A stretch of DNA of 64,000 bases from Halorarius halobius (GCF_024298865.1 NZ_CP101161.1:3617227-3681226), one strand, 5' to 3'; shown: positions 43,581-52,961, numbered from the stretch's first letter. The notes: generated from the sequence alone by a model not told the origin. A program made the numbers and translations.

Positions 43581-44840
43581 ATGGACGTCGCAATCGCGGG
43601 TGCCGGTCTCTCGGGGCTGGTCGCCGCCGCCCGCCTCGCGGAGGCGGGCCACGACGTGACGGTGTACGAGGAGCGCGACGAGGTGGGCGGGCGCGTCCGC
43701 TCGACCCGCGAAGACGGCTACGTGTTCGACCGCGGGTTTCAGGTGCTGTTCACGGGGTATCCGGCGGTCCAGCGGGAACTCGACCTCGACGCCCTCAACC
43801 TCGGCCAGTTCGTCCCTGGCGCGACGCTCGCCCGCCCGAACCACCGCTCGACGCTGGCCGACCCGCTCCGCGAGCCGGCGCTAGCGGTCGACACCCTGCT
43901 CAACCGGGACGTGCAGTTCCGCGACAAACTGGCGACGTTCCGCCTTCAGCGCGAACTGGCCGGACGGGACCCCGACGCCATCCTCGATGGCCCGGCGAGC
44001 GGGCTGACCATCGAGGCGTATCTCGCGGACCGCGGCTTCTCGCGGGCGTACGTCGAACGGTTCGTCGCCCCCTTCTACGGCGGCATCACGCTGGACCGCT
44101 CGCTGTCCACCTCCGCGGCGGTCTTCGAGTACACGTACAAGATGCTCTCCGAGGGGAAAATCGCACTTCCGGCCGGAGGGATGGGCGCCGTCCCGGAGCA
44201 GTTGGCCGACCGGGCGCGCGCGGCCGGCGCGACGGTCGAACTCGGGGCGAACGTGACCGCGGTCGAGGGGGACGACGACGGCGCGACGCTCGCGGTCAGC
44301 GGCGAGACGGTCGAGGCCGACGCCGCAATCGTCGCCACCGACCCGAAGGCCGCCGGCGAGTTGACCGCCGTCGACACGCCGACGGACGCGAAGGGCTGTG
44401 TCACCCTCCACTTCTCGCTCCCGGACCACCAGTCGCTGCGAACCGACCGCCGCATCGTCCTCAACAGCGAGGACGACCGGCCGAACACGGTGTCGCCGTC
44501 CTCGTCGGCACAGCCGTCGTACGCACCCGACGGCGAGCAGTTGCTGGTGGCGAACTTCCTCGGCCGGCAGACGGAGAGCGACGACGAACTCGCCACGGAA
44601 GCCAGGGAGGCGCTCGAGTCCTGGTATCCGGAGGCCCGCTTCGACGAACTCGAACTCCGGCACACCGACCGCGTCGAGTTCGCGCAGTTCCCGCAGCCCC
44701 CCGGGTTCCGGGCGGACCTACCCGCCCCGGACGCACCGGAGGGCAACGTCCTGCTCGCGGGCGACTACACCCGCTGGTGCTCGATACAGGGCGCGATGGA
44801 GTCCGGGCGGGTCGCCGCCGGGGCCGTCGAGGAGCTATAA
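43581..44840 (+). CDS. FAD-dependent amine-oxidase/phytoene-desaturase-like enzyme
   Basis: The 419 residues begin with a dinucleotide fold GAGLSGLVAAARLAEAG and VYEERDEVGGRVRS (the GG doublet), typical of the flavin amine oxidase/protoporphyrinogen-oxidase/carotenoid-desaturase superfamily. A final FAD motif NVLLAGDYTRWCSIQGAMES is at the C-terminus. The family in haloarchaea is diverse; no carotenoid gene is nearby, so substrate is unknown. GGCTTTTGTGG lies 22-31 bases upstream of the ATG at 43581. It overlaps the convergent metallophosphoesterase by 6 bases. Confidence 0.8.
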   Translation: MDVAIAGAGLSGLVAAARLAEAGHDVTVYEERDEVGGRVRSTREDGYVFDRGFQVLFTGYPAVQRELDLDALNLGQFVPGATLARPNHRSTLADPLREPALAVDTLLNRDVQFRDKLATFRLQRELAGRDPDAILDGPASGLTIEAYLADRGFSRAYVERFVAPFYGGITLDRSLSTSAAVFEYTYKMLSEGKIALPAGGMGAVPEQLADRARAAGATVELGANVTAVEGDDDGATLAVSGETVEADAAIVATDPKAAGELTAVDTPTDAKGCVTLHFSLPDHQSLRTDRRIVLNSEDDRPNTVSPSSSAQPSYAPDGEQLLVANFLGRQTESDDELATEAREALESWYPEARFDELELRHTDRVEFAQFPQPPGFRADLPAPDAPEGNVLLAGDYTRWCSIQGAMESGRVAAGAVEEL

Positions 44841-45521
44841 CATCCGCCTGAACTCCCCGAGCGGCGGGAACGCCAGGGGTTCCGCGGCGTCGTCGTCCCA
44901 GACGACCGGGCGGAACAGGTCGGCGTCGCGCACGAGCGGCGTCTGGAACTCGCCCGCAGTCAGGTCGTTCACCTCGACGCCGGCCGCGAGTTTCGTGAAA
45001 CTCGGAAGCACGAGCACGTCGGCGCCGCGATAGGCGTCGTCCCCCCAGAGATAGCAGGGCCGCCGCCGGCCCTCGATGGCGATGGTGGGGTGGTCGTGGC
45101 CGACGACGTAGCCCGCGGCGTCGCTCTCGGGGGGCTCGTGACCGTGCGTGACGACCCAGTCGCCGGCCCGGTGTTCCTCGACGGTCGCCCCCTTCCACAC
45201 CTGCCCGAGCATCGTGTCGTGATTGCCGGGCGTGACGACGAGGCGGGCACCGGCGGCCTCGGCGCTCTGCTCCAGCGACCGGACGCTCTCCAGGACGCCC
45301 CGCGGGAGCGACGAAAAGGAGTGGAGCAGGTCGCCCGCGACGACGACCGTCGCGGGGGCGAACCGCGCGACGAGCGCGTCGAACCGGTCGGTGATGTCGT
45401 CGTGCTCGCCGAGCGGGAGTTCGACGTTCGATGCGGCGTCCTTCCCGAGATGGAGGTCCGAACAGACGAGCGTCTCCGCGTCGGGCAGGTAGACGGCCCG
45501 GTCGCGGAGCGTGAACTCCAT
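44835..45521 (-). CDS. metallophosphoesterase
   Basis: The 228 residues contain all calcineurin-like motifs: CSDLHLGKD (about 20), VVAGDLLHSF, VTPGNHDTM, VTHGHEPPE and VGHDHPTI. This corresponds to the ligase-associated DNA-damage-response-type or YfcE-like archaeal esterases; no ligase or helicase neighbour is present. ATG 45519-45521 is chosen; ATTTGTC is 22-28 bases upstream. Confidence 0.84.
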   Translation of the reverse strand: MEFTLRDRAVYLPDAETLVCSDLHLGKDAASNVELPLGEHDDITDRFDALVARFAPATVVVAGDLLHSFSSLPRGVLESVRSLEQSAEAAGARLVVTPGNHDTMLGQVWKGATVEEHRAGDWVVTHGHEPPESDAAGYVVGHDHPTIAIEGRRRPCYLWGDDAYRGADVLVLPSFTKLAAGVEVNDLTAGEFQTPLVRDADLFRPVVWDDDAAEPLAFPPLGEFRRML

Positions 45522-45562
45522 GTCCGACGGTAGACGGCGACGGGACAAATGCGTGCCGGGGC

Positions 45563-45784
45563 TCAGGGCAACTCCACGTCCCGTTCGGTTCGTCTTGCCG
45601 CCCGCCGTAGCGCCTCGTAGTAGGTCGCGGCGTCGGCCTCGTAGACGAACGTCGCCAGCACCTCGTGGCCGTGGTCCTGGGCGGCGAACTGCATCCCCAT
45701 CCAGTTGACGGGCTGCTCGACCGCCTCCCGCTCCAGCAGGTCCGCGAGCTGTTCGACGACGTCGTCGGTGATGGTGACTCTCAT
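45563..45784 (-). CDS. small hypothetical protein coupled to J-domain gene
   Basis: The 73-residue acidic protein has no recognised domain. Sequence features are an N-terminal amphipathic helix (DDVVEQLADLLEREA), NWMGMQFAAQDHGHEVL and a C-terminal helix with basic residues. The ATG overlaps the stop of the upstream J-domain gene by 4 bases, so both are co-translated and may function together. Compact size and coupling suggest a real gene rather than noise. Confidence 0.65.
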   Translation of the reverse strand: MRVTITDDVVEQLADLLEREAVEQPVNWMGMQFAAQDHGHEVLATFVYEADAATYYEALRRAARRTERDVELP

Positions 45785-46404
45785 GTGCTTGCGTGCTCCT
45801 TGGCGGTGGTGTACGCCTCGCGGACGCGGCGGAACTCGTCGGTGTCGCCGCCGTGGTCCGGGTGGACCTCCTTCACCTTCTCGCGGTAGGCCGTCTTCAC
45901 CTCGCTCTCGGAGGCGCCCGACGGGAGCCCGAGCACCGAGAACGCGGCGTCGCGGGGGTCGGTGTCCGGTTCGTCGACGGCGGCGTCGGCGTCCGACGCC
46001 TCGCGGGTCACTTCGGGCGTCTCGAACGGGAGGCGGTAGCCGAGGTTGACGCCGGGCATCTCGTGTTCGACCAGCACGGGATACGTCGGCGACCGCTGGA
46101 TGCGGTAGTACGCCCGGGCGTCGAACGTGATGGCCACGTCGCGTTTCGGGAGATAGAAGGCCACCTCCTGTCCCTCGACGAAGTGGTCCTCCGCGAACGC
46201 CTCCCCGATGTCCGTGAGATACTGGCGAATCTCCGTGCGCCGGCGGACGTCCCCGTCGACCACCTCCGCGGTGTTGGGCCGCCGGGTCGGGAACAGCCGG
46301 ATGCCGACGGCGAACACCCCGGCGGAGACGACGCTGGCGAGCAGACCCAGCGCGACGCCGAGAACCAGCCACCCCGGGAGGCCAGCCAGTACCTCGTGTA
46401 CCAC
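45781..46404 (-). CDS. membrane-anchored J-domain protein
   Basis: The 207 residues have a single N-terminal helix (about 10-35), a middle domain (about 45-125; FYLPKRDVAITFDARAYYRI) of unknown fold and a C-terminal J domain (about 150-200) with VHPDHGGDTDEFRRV including HPD. J proteins stimulate Hsp70 ATPase, so this one could recruit DnaK to the membrane. No Gly/Phe or zinc-finger regions, so not canonical DnaJ. GTG 46404 is taken as start with TTCTTAACC about 24-30 bases upstream. An ATG 59 codons earlier would pass through that promoter. Confidence 0.75.
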   Translation of the reverse strand: MVHEVLAGLPGWLVLGVALGLLASVVSAGVFAVGIRLFPTRRPNTAEVVDGDVRRRTEIRQYLTDIGEAFAEDHFVEGQEVAFYLPKRDVAITFDARAYYRIQRSPTYPVLVEHEMPGVNLGYRLPFETPEVTREASDADAAVDEPDTDPRDAAFSVLGLPSGASESEVKTAYREKVKEVHPDHGGDTDEFRRVREAYTTAKEHAST

Positions 46405-46507
46405 ACCCGGAGTTGGGCCAGGACGGTTAAGAATCTCTCGCCACCGGTCGACGCGGGAGTCGGGGAACGTGTCATGTAGCTGTTGCGAGCCCGAAGGTCG
46501 GGGACTC

Positions 46508-46540
46508 AGCCGGCTCCGGGCGGGTAGTCGGAAGCCGGCT
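46508..46540. other. two copies of an 8-base palindrome upstream of the M14 gene
   Basis: AGCCGGCT occurs at 46508-46515 and 46533-46540, 25 bases apart centre to centre, within the 258-base spacer between divergent genes. It could be a dimer operator or form a stem-loop. Chance is possible in GC-rich DNA. Confidence 0.3.
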
Positions 46541-46662
46541 ATAGCCTGCGGTTTTTGCGCTATCGAAGGCGGGAACGACACCTTTTGACACTCTTGTCAG
46601 AAGCCTTTGTACGGAGTGTGCCACGCTGGAACGTATCGCGGACGCCAGTCCGCACATCCCCG

Positions 46663-49600
46663 ATGAACCCGTTCGACGACACACCCATCTCCCGGCGCGA
46701 CTTCGCCCGCCTGTCGACTGCGGCCGGCGCGGCGCTTGCACTGCCCGGAAACGCGACGGCGGACGCCGACAGCGAGGCGTTCGACGCGGAGTACCGCTAC
46801 GTACAGAACCACACTCCTGCGGACCACTCGGTACCGACGCTGGTGACGTTCACCGACGCCGCAGGCCCGGCCTCGATGGACGAGGCCGTCGCCGCGGACG
46901 TACTGACGACGACCGACCCCCAGCCGGCGGCGTACGGTAAACTGACGACCGGACAGGCGCTCGCCGTCGCGGACCTGCCGAGCGCCGATAGCTTCCAGTT
47001 CTCCCCCGGCTCGAACCCGTTCTGGCGCATCGGCTACTACCCGCTGGGCGTGTTCCCGGAGGCAGAACGCTCCGTCGACTTCGTCGGCTTCGAGCAGCTG
47101 AAGGACGGCCTCGACGAGCTGGAGGCGCGCTACCCCAACCGAGTGCGCATCGAGCAGATGGCCGGCGACGGACAGTCGCCCGGCCACCTGAACAACGTCA
47201 CCGGCCGCGACGACCCCAAGGAGATGCTGGTGGCCGAGGTGACGAACTACGACAGCGAGGCCACCTTCGAGGAGAAGGAGAAGGTGTTCTACTCCTGCTC
47301 GCTGCACGGCCTCGAACGCGCCGGCGCCGAGGCGGGCGCCCGCATCATCGAGAACATCGCGCGCGACGACCAGTTCGCGCGGGGCCCCGACGAGTCGAAG
47401 CAGTCCGTCACCGAACTGCTCGACGACGCCGTCCTCATCTTCGGCTTCACGAACCCGGACGGCTGGGCCGTCCGCAACCCGCAGTACGACTCCGGCTGGC
47501 AGACGAACGGGCCGGGCGCGACGAGCGTCGGCGGACAGACGGCTCCCCGCGTGCCGGCCGCACCGCTGTACGAGCGCGGCAACGCCGAGATATACGACAC
47601 GAACCGCCAGTATCCGGCCGTCGGCTGTATCCTCCCGACCCACTACCCCGCCGACCCGGAGACGGTCGAGAACAACGAGCGCGGCCGCATCACGGAGGAC
47701 AACGTCCCCGACGCGCTCGCGGTGGTCGAGCACTTCCGCGAGTACGAGAACCTCAACTACGGTGCGGACCTCCACGGCGGCCCCGTGTTCAACGAGTTCG
47801 TGCTCGGGCTCATCTCGCAGGACCAGTACAACACCCGCGAGATGCACGAGACGTACGAGATGTGCCGCGTCATCGACGACGTGCTGGAGGAGGAACTCAC
47901 CGTCTGGGAGGAGGCGGGCAACCTCAAGCAAGAGGTGCTGGGCGACCAGACGCTCGGCGTGCTGTTCGGCGTCCTTCCCGAGGAGGCGTTCGACTACGCC
48001 GGCATCTTCGACACCATCGGCTACAACGTCAGCGGCGCGATGCTCGACTGGATGTCCCACCCCGAGGAACTCGGCGGCCTCGGGATGACGACGCTCGACT
48101 TCGAGATGGCGTTCTCGCACATGACCGGCGGGAACGTCTACAACCCCGCCCTGCTCGACATGGAGGTGCGGGGCTACCGTACCGCCATCCGCACCATCGC
48201 GCGGTTCGCCGTCCAGAACTCCGACACGCCGACCACCGACGACGAGTTCTCCGCGACGACGAAGACGTTCTCGACGGAGAGCGACCCCGAGCGGGTCGCG
48301 TACGTCACCACCGGCGAGGTGGGCACGGCGGACGACGCGCTCCGTCGCCACTCCGGTACGCTCGACTTCGACGGCGACGGCGTTCCCGAGGGACCGGACC
48401 CCGACGAGGTGTTCGGCCAGTCGGTCACGAGCGAGACGCTGTCGGCCGGCGAGACGCTGACGGCAACCCACACCGTCGAGGAGTCGGGGCTCCACTCGCT
48501 GTACGCCCACCCCCACACCCAGCAGGCGTTCCTCGACCTGGAACTGGTCGCACCCGACGGCTCGGTGGCGGCCGACTTCGAGGCCGTCGGCGACGAGCGC
48601 GCCGGCGGGATGTGCTGTGGCCACCCCGAGTTCGTCGTCTCCGAGCCGGAGGCCGGCGAGTGGACCCTCCGGATGACGAACGTCGCCGAGGAGGCGACGG
48701 CCGTCGACACGCAGTTCGCCACGCTCGCGGCGACCGGCACCAACCCGGACCCGGTTCCGGCGGTCGGCTACGCCCAGCGCGCCTACGACGTGTCGCCGTT
48801 CCGCTTCTTCGAAGACTACGCCGACTCCATCCCGGCCGACGACCCGGGCGTCGTCGAACCGGTCACCGTCGACGACGTGGCCGCCGGCGCGCTCGGCGAC
48901 TACGACCACGCGGTCGTCATCCACGACTACGGCGCGAACGGCGACGCCGGCTACGTCGGCGCGAGCGACGGCCCCGTCGGCTACCGGCCCGCGAGCAGTC
49001 CCGCGCCCGGCGAGACGGTCGACGGCTACGTCGACGCGCTCGACGAGTTCGTCGACGAGGGCAACAACCTCGTGTTGACGGACATGGGCGTGAATCTCCT
49101 GTCTGAACTCGACAACACGGTCGTCTCCGGCGTCGCGGACGACGACGTCTCGACCACCGAGTACGTGCTCGGGAAGGTCGGCTCGAAGAACCTCGACCAC
49201 CGGCTGATGACCGACGTGCGACCCATCCAGGGGCAACTGCTCAAGGCGCCGCCGCTCGGCTACACGCCCGGCTCCGAGGGCGCGGCCGCCGGCGAGTTCC
49301 CGATGCGGCTGGTGACCGAGAGCGCGTTCACCGACGCCGGGGCCGACGGCGAGGCGAGCGTCGCCGCCACCACCGGCGGCGGGGTCAGCGCCGGCTCCAT
49401 CACGACTGACGGCGCCACCGGCGTCCACGTCATCTCGTCGCTGTTGCCGCCCGCAACGCAGAAGAACCTCCACCCGTTCGGGCTGGTCGACTACGCGCCG
49501 TCGTTCCTCGGCTACCTGCTTCTCACCTCGGCGCTCGGCTTCCAGCAGGTGCGCACCACGGCCGAGGACGCCGACGGGACGCGGTACGGCGCCGGACCCG

Positions 49601-49983
49601 CCTCGGGCGGCGGTGGCGGCGACACACCACTCTCGGCGTCGGGGTCGCGCACCGACGACGGCTCCGTCCACCGCGCCGGCATGCTCAACGAGGTCGAGGT
49701 GACGCTCGACTCGTTCGACGGCGCCAGCGAAGTGACCGTCACCGACTCGTTCCCCCCGTCCTGGGAGATGGTCGAGAGCCCCGACGGCGCCACCGTCGAC
49801 GGCGAGGCCGGCACCATCGAGTTCGCGTCGACCACGGAGGCGACGACGTTCAGCTACATCCTCCGGGCGCCGGACTCCCCGAACAGCTACACCTTCGGTC
49901 CGGCCGTCGCGGAAGCCGACGGCACGACCGTCGAGTTCGGCGGCACCACCACCGAGTTCGTCGTCCCGAACCCCAGTCCGTAG
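46663..49983 (+). CDS. Tat-exported M14-family zinc carboxypeptidase, multidomain
   Basis: The 1106-residue protein has a twin-arginine signal peptide (ISRRDFARLSTAAGAALAL, residues 10-28). The M14 domain (about 105-520) shows metal ligands H215 and E218 (SLHGLERAG) and H371 (YGADLHGGP), and a likely catalytic glutamate E481 (TTLDFEMAF). A beta-sandwich PPC-like region (about 590-690), a domain with VIHDYG and VLTDMG strands (about 700-900) and a C-terminal beta domain (about 1010-1106) follow. It is exported folded, as usual for haloarchaea. No lipobox or C-terminal anchor seen. The ATG at 46663 is chosen since it gives the Tat signal directly. Target peptides unknown. Confidence 0.86.
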   Translation: MNPFDDTPISRRDFARLSTAAGAALALPGNATADADSEAFDAEYRYVQNHTPADHSVPTLVTFTDAAGPASMDEAVAADVLTTTDPQPAAYGKLTTGQALAVADLPSADSFQFSPGSNPFWRIGYYPLGVFPEAERSVDFVGFEQLKDGLDELEARYPNRVRIEQMAGDGQSPGHLNNVTGRDDPKEMLVAEVTNYDSEATFEEKEKVFYSCSLHGLERAGAEAGARIIENIARDDQFARGPDESKQSVTELLDDAVLIFGFTNPDGWAVRNPQYDSGWQTNGPGATSVGGQTAPRVPAAPLYERGNAEIYDTNRQYPAVGCILPTHYPADPETVENNERGRITEDNVPDALAVVEHFREYENLNYGADLHGGPVFNEFVLGLISQDQYNTREMHETYEMCRVIDDVLEEELTVWEEAGNLKQEVLGDQTLGVLFGVLPEEAFDYAGIFDTIGYNVSGAMLDWMSHPEELGGLGMTTLDFEMAFSHMTGGNVYNPALLDMEVRGYRTAIRTIARFAVQNSDTPTTDDEFSATTKTFSTESDPERVAYVTTGEVGTADDALRRHSGTLDFDGDGVPEGPDPDEVFGQSVTSETLSAGETLTATHTVEESGLHSLYAHPHTQQAFLDLELVAPDGSVAADFEAVGDERAGGMCCGHPEFVVSEPEAGEWTLRMTNVAEEATAVDTQFATLAATGTNPDPVPAVGYAQRAYDVSPFRFFEDYADSIPADDPGVVEPVTVDDVAAGALGDYDHAVVIHDYGANGDAGYVGASDGPVGYRPASSPAPGETVDGYVDALDEFVDEGNNLVLTDMGVNLLSELDNTVVSGVADDDVSTTEYVLGKVGSKNLDHRLMTDVRPIQGQLLKAPPLGYTPGSEGAAAGEFPMRLVTESAFTDAGADGEASVAATTGGGVSAGSITTDGATGVHVISSLLPPATQKNLHPFGLVDYAPSFLGYLLLTSALGFQQVRTTAEDADGTRYGAGPASGGGGGDTPLSASGSRTDDGSVHRAGMLNEVEVTLDSFDGASEVTVTDSFPPSWEMVESPDGATVDGEAGTIEFASTTEATTFSYILRAPDSPNSYTFGPAVAEADGTTVEFGGTTTEFVVPNPSP

Positions 49984-50007
49984 CCGCGGGGGCGGCCGCG
50001 CGGCCCG

Positions 50008-50769
50008 CTACCCGATGTACCGCAGGTCGTCGTCGCTCGGGGCGGCGCCCTGCTCCATCTCCTGCATCTTCGCGACGACCTCCTCCATCTCCTCGGCGCG
50101 GTCGTCGAGCGCGCCGTAGCCCACGTCGAACGCCAGCAGGTCGCCGAGCGCGTCCAGCACCGCCCGCGCGCTCTTGGGGTCGACCAGATAGCCGGAGGTC
50201 TCGCCCATCAGACACGCCGCCGGCAGGCCCCGGCGCTCGCCCAACCCGAGAACGAGCCCGGAGACGCCGACGATGCCGCCCGCAGGCTCGTCCTCGCGGA
50301 ACTCCACACCCACGTCCTCGAGGTCGTCGACCAGCGCTTCGTCGTTGGTCGCGCCCAGCACCGCGTACTCCTCGATGAGTTCACCCGTCGGGACGCCCCC
50401 GAGCGCGAACGCCCGCTCACAGCCGAACTCCTCGGCCACGTCGAGCAGGCGGTCGGTGAGGTGGTAGTGGCCGGGGCCGTCGCCCGCCTGGTGGTCGCCG
50501 GTCAACACCAGCATGTCGCGGGCGCCGTCGTCGCCCGTTGCGGTGACGGCGTGGAACTCCGCGCACGCGAGCGTCGTCGTCCCGTCTTCGACGGTCACCT
50601 GCGGCGGGAAATGCGTCGAATACACCCGTGCGACCAGTTCGCCGTCGAACTCCTCGAGCAGGTGCTCGGCGGCGAGTTTGCCCACGTGCCCGACGCCCGG
50701 CAACCCCTCGACGAGCACCGGGTCTGTCAGGTCAGGGTCGGCGTGCCGCTCGATGTCGAACTCGTCCAT
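50008..50769 (-). CDS. PAC2-family proteasome-assembly chaperone homologue
   Basis: The 253 residues show the archaeal PAC2/DUF75 pattern: VLVEGLPGVGHVGKLAAEHL (18-37), STHFPPQVTVEDG, LVLTGDHQAGDG and LMGETSGYLVDPKSA. In eukaryotes PAC2 helps assemble 20S proteasomes; archaeal homologues usually follow nop10. Here two genes lie between. TTAAG at 50794-50798 overlaps the NAT stop codon and sits 25-29 bases upstream, so the gene probably has its own promoter. Confidence 0.86.
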   Translation of the reverse strand: MDEFDIERHADPDLTDPVLVEGLPGVGHVGKLAAEHLLEEFDGELVARVYSTHFPPQVTVEDGTTTLACAEFHAVTATGDDGARDMLVLTGDHQAGDGPGHYHLTDRLLDVAEEFGCERAFALGGVPTGELIEEYAVLGATNDEALVDDLEDVGVEFREDEPAGGIVGVSGLVLGLGERRGLPAACLMGETSGYLVDPKSARAVLDALGDLLAFDVGYGALDDRAEEMEEVVAKMQEMEQGAAPSDDDLRYIG

Positions 50770-50793
50770 GCGTTCCGTTGGTTCGCGCCCGAC

Positions 50794-51600
50794 TTAAGTG
50801 CGGTTCGGTCCCCGCCGGCCCAGCGCGACGCCGAACTCGCGGGCCAGCACGTCGTGCCACTCGTCGGGCGCCACCTCGCGTTCCGTCCGGTCGGCGTCCG
50901 CGACGGTGACGAGCGTCTCCGGGTTCAGTTTCCGGTAGCCGTCCGACGTACTGACCGCGACGACCGGTTCGCCCGTGAACGGCGACTCGGGGGCGGTGGC
51001 GAGATACTCGCAGGTGGCCGCGAAGAACGAACGGGGCCGGTGGCGGTCGGCGAACACGAACCGGTCGGTCCAGTCGTCGCCTTCGCGGTACTGGACGAGG
51101 TAGTCGCAGTCGGGCCGGTCGCTGGGGCGGACCCGCCAGTCGACGCCCGTCGGGTCCGTCCGTGCCGTGCCGTCCAGCGGTACGGGGCCGCGGGGGCGAG
51201 GCACGCCCATCCCCACGTCGACGACGTAGCGGCGGTCGAGGTCGACGACGTGGGTGAGGTGGTCCGCGGGCGGCGAGGGGTCGCCGTCGTCGCCGAGCAT
51301 CATCGAGGCGACGCGGGTGGGCTCGTAGCCGAGGTCGTCGAGCAGCCAGCCGAACAGGCCGTTGAGTTCGTAGCAGAAGCCGCCGCGGCGACGCTCGACC
51401 ACCTTCTCGAAGCAGTCAGCGGGGGCAAGCGAGACGCCGCGGCCGGCGCGCTCGCCGTGCGGGTCGTCGGCGGTGGCGAGCGTCTCGAACGGGACGGTCG
51501 TGGCGTGGGCGGCGACGAGGTCGGATAGCGTCTCGCGGTCGGCCGTCTCGACGGCAGAGGGGTCGAGGCCAATCCGCGCGAGGTAGCGGTCGGCGTCCAT
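50794..51600 (-). CDS. arylamine N-acetyltransferase
   Basis: The 268-residue NAT transfers acetyl from acetyl-CoA to arylamines or hydrazines. The Cys-His-Asp triad is visible: C76 in RRGGFCYELNGLFGWLL, H117 in HLTHVVDLD and D128 in YVVDVGMG. Length is normal for prokaryotic NATs. NATs are uncommon in archaea, so acquisition by transfer is likely. It begins in a one-base overlap with the small membrane protein gene upstream. Confidence 0.85.
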   Translation of the reverse strand: MDADRYLARIGLDPSAVETADRETLSDLVAAHATTVPFETLATADDPHGERAGRGVSLAPADCFEKVVERRRGGFCYELNGLFGWLLDDLGYEPTRVASMMLGDDGDPSPPADHLTHVVDLDRRYVVDVGMGVPRPRGPVPLDGTARTDPTGVDWRVRPSDRPDCDYLVQYREGDDWTDRFVFADRHRPRSFFAATCEYLATAPESPFTGEPVVAVSTSDGYRKLNPETLVTVADADRTEREVAPDEWHDVLAREFGVALGRRGPNRT

Positions 51601-51866
51601 CAGGCCTCGACGCAGACGCCCGCGGCGTCGACGCAGACCTGTCGGGTACGACCCTCCTCGCGACGACGGCGCAGGCGGCGACGGACGTGCCGGCGGACGG
51701 CACCGGCGGCGCGGACGGCGACGACCGCGCCCGCGACCATCGCCGAGGTGGTCAGCGGGTTCGCAACGGCCGCAAGCGACGCCGCGAACAGGGCGACGAC
51801 GGCGACGGCCGCGGCGAGCGTTCGACCGGGACTGTACGTCGGCCGGGGGTGGCGGTTCGGCTTCAT
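51600..51866 (-). CDS. small basic membrane protein
   Basis: The 88 residues predict two adjacent hydrophobic segments (about 15-35 and 37-55) and an arginine-rich C-terminus with two late cysteines (VCVDAAGVCVEA). ATG 51864-51866 (MKPNRHPRP); an upstream in-frame start adds 8 residues. Its start lies 45-50 bases after an AT-rich TATA-like patch (51911-51917). It overlaps the NAT start by 1 base. No family recognised. Confidence 0.55.
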   Translation of the reverse strand: MKPNRHPRPTYSPGRTLAAAVAVVALFAASLAAVANPLTTSAMVAGAVVAVRAAGAVRRHVRRRLRRRREEGRTRQVCVDAAGVCVEA

Positions 51867-51944
51867 CACATCCGAACGGAGGGGCGCCACCCCCTTAGTG
51901 GTAATCTGAATGATATTTTTGTAAGCCGACGTACTGAAATCGAG

Positions 51945-52133
51945 TTAAGCAGAGTCGCGGTGGCGGCGGCGGAGGCGGCGGCGGTACTCGCCGTGGGGGT
52001 CCTCGGGGTTGAACGGGGCGGGTGCGCTGTTCACCGCGTCCGCGCCGCAGTCGGGGCAGGTCGACCCCAGGGTGTAGACGGGCCGGTCGTGGGCCCGCTC
52101 CCACTCGCTACAGACGCGGATGTCGGAGGTCAT
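51945..52133 (-). CDS. nop10: Nop10, H/ACA ribonucleoprotein subunit
   Basis: The 62-residue component of the archaeal box H/ACA pseudouridylation complex binds Cbf5. Features: C8 (IRVCSEW), C26 and C29 ([20 protein letters not shown]) and a basic C-terminal helix. Compared with most archaeal Nop10 the first zinc knuckle has lost its second Cys and has a longer loop, as in other Halobacteria. ATG overlaps the aIF2-alpha stop by 4 bases. Confidence 0.92.
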   Translation of the reverse strand: MTSDIRVCSEWERAHDRPVYTLGSTCPDCGADAVNSAPAPFNPEDPHGEYRRRLRRRHRDSA

Positions 52134-52930
52134 TCCTCGTCGGTCTTGCGCTCGCGGTGGAACGAGCCCTCGCCGCCCGCGGCCTCGATGGCCTCCTGGG
52201 CGCGGGCCGCGCTCTCCTCCAGTTGGCTCTCGGCGGTCTTGTAGTTGGGCGCCTGCACGCGGATACGGTACTCGGGGGCGCCGACGTACGTCACTTCGAG
52301 GTCGACCTCGTCGGGCACCTCGCCGTTGCCCTCCGCGGCCTGGAGCGCCTCGCGGACGTCCTCGACGCCGTCCGGGTTCGGCGAGGAGAGGTCGACGTAG
52401 CCCGTGACGGTGACGTACGGGACGGAGACGTTCTCGCGGGCGGTGTCGACGACGGCCTCGACCTCGTCGTCCGAGAGGTCGGTGCTCTCCAGCGCCTCGG
52501 GGCCGTGGATGGCCGCGGCCTCGAAGCCGGCGTACATCGACCCGTACTCGGCGAGCAGTTCGTTGGCGACGCCCGAGAACTTCTCGTCGGAGACGTCCTC
52601 GCCGAACGCCAGTTCCATCCACTTGTCGGCCTTCTGCTCGTTCTTCCACTCCTGTATCTTGTCGGAGCGCTGGTGGTCGTTGACGTCCTTGATGGAGAGG
52701 TCGACCTGCTGGCTCGACTCGTTCACCTCGAGCACCTTGCAGACGACGACCTGCCCGACGTTGACGTGGTCGCGGATGTTCTTTATCCACCCGCTGGCCA
52801 CCTCCGAGACGTGGACGAGGCCGCGTTTGTCCTCGTACTCGAGCATGTCGACGAACACGCCGAAGTCCTCGATTTCGTCGACCTCGCCGACAACCAACTC
52901 GCCCGGCTCTGGCCAGCCGCTGTATTTCAT
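52130..52930 (-). CDS. eif2a: translation initiation factor aIF2 subunit alpha
   Basis: The 266 residues consist of an N-terminal S1/OB domain (about 10-84; [40 protein letters not shown]), a helical domain (about 90-170) and a C-terminal alpha-beta domain (about 175-255; [18 protein letters not shown]). It forms the heterotrimer that delivers Met-tRNAi, an apt partner of the initiator tRNA gene at 59015. A TTAAA box lies 26-30 bases upstream of the ATG, giving a separate leaderless promoter within the ribosomal cluster. Confidence 0.94.
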   Translation of the reverse strand: MKYSGWPEPGELVVGEVDEIEDFGVFVDMLEYEDKRGLVHVSEVASGWIKNIRDHVNVGQVVVCKVLEVNESSQQVDLSIKDVNDHQRSDKIQEWKNEQKADKWMELAFGEDVSDEKFSGVANELLAEYGSMYAGFEAAAIHGPEALESTDLSDDEVEAVVDTARENVSVPYVTVTGYVDLSSPNPDGVEDVREALQAAEGNGEVPDEVDLEVTYVGAPEYRIRVQAPNYKTAESQLEESAARAQEAIEAAGGEGSFHRERKTDEE

Positions 52931-52953
52931 ACCCGTCTCTAATTACGTGGCCG

Positions 52954-52961
52954 GGTTAAAG
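52954..52961 (-). promoter_or_regulatory. TATA box of the aIF2-alpha-nop10 unit
   Basis: The minus strand reads CTTTAACC about 24-31 bases before the aIF2-alpha ATG, in the only real gap (76 bases) of the translation cluster. Confidence 0.5.

Noticed and set aside
46597-49671. Very long open frame antisense to the M14 carboxypeptidase
   Set aside because: It has Arg/Val/Gly-rich composition without motifs, caused by GC-rich third positions of the true gene, which has a signal peptide and catalytic residues.
15470-51949. 16-base similarity CTGAAATCGAGTT(G/A)AG at 15470-15485 and 51934-51949 as a possible mobile or att element
   Set aside because: Only 13 exact consecutive bases are shared; such pairs are expected by chance in 64 kb, and no inverted repeats or duplications flank them.
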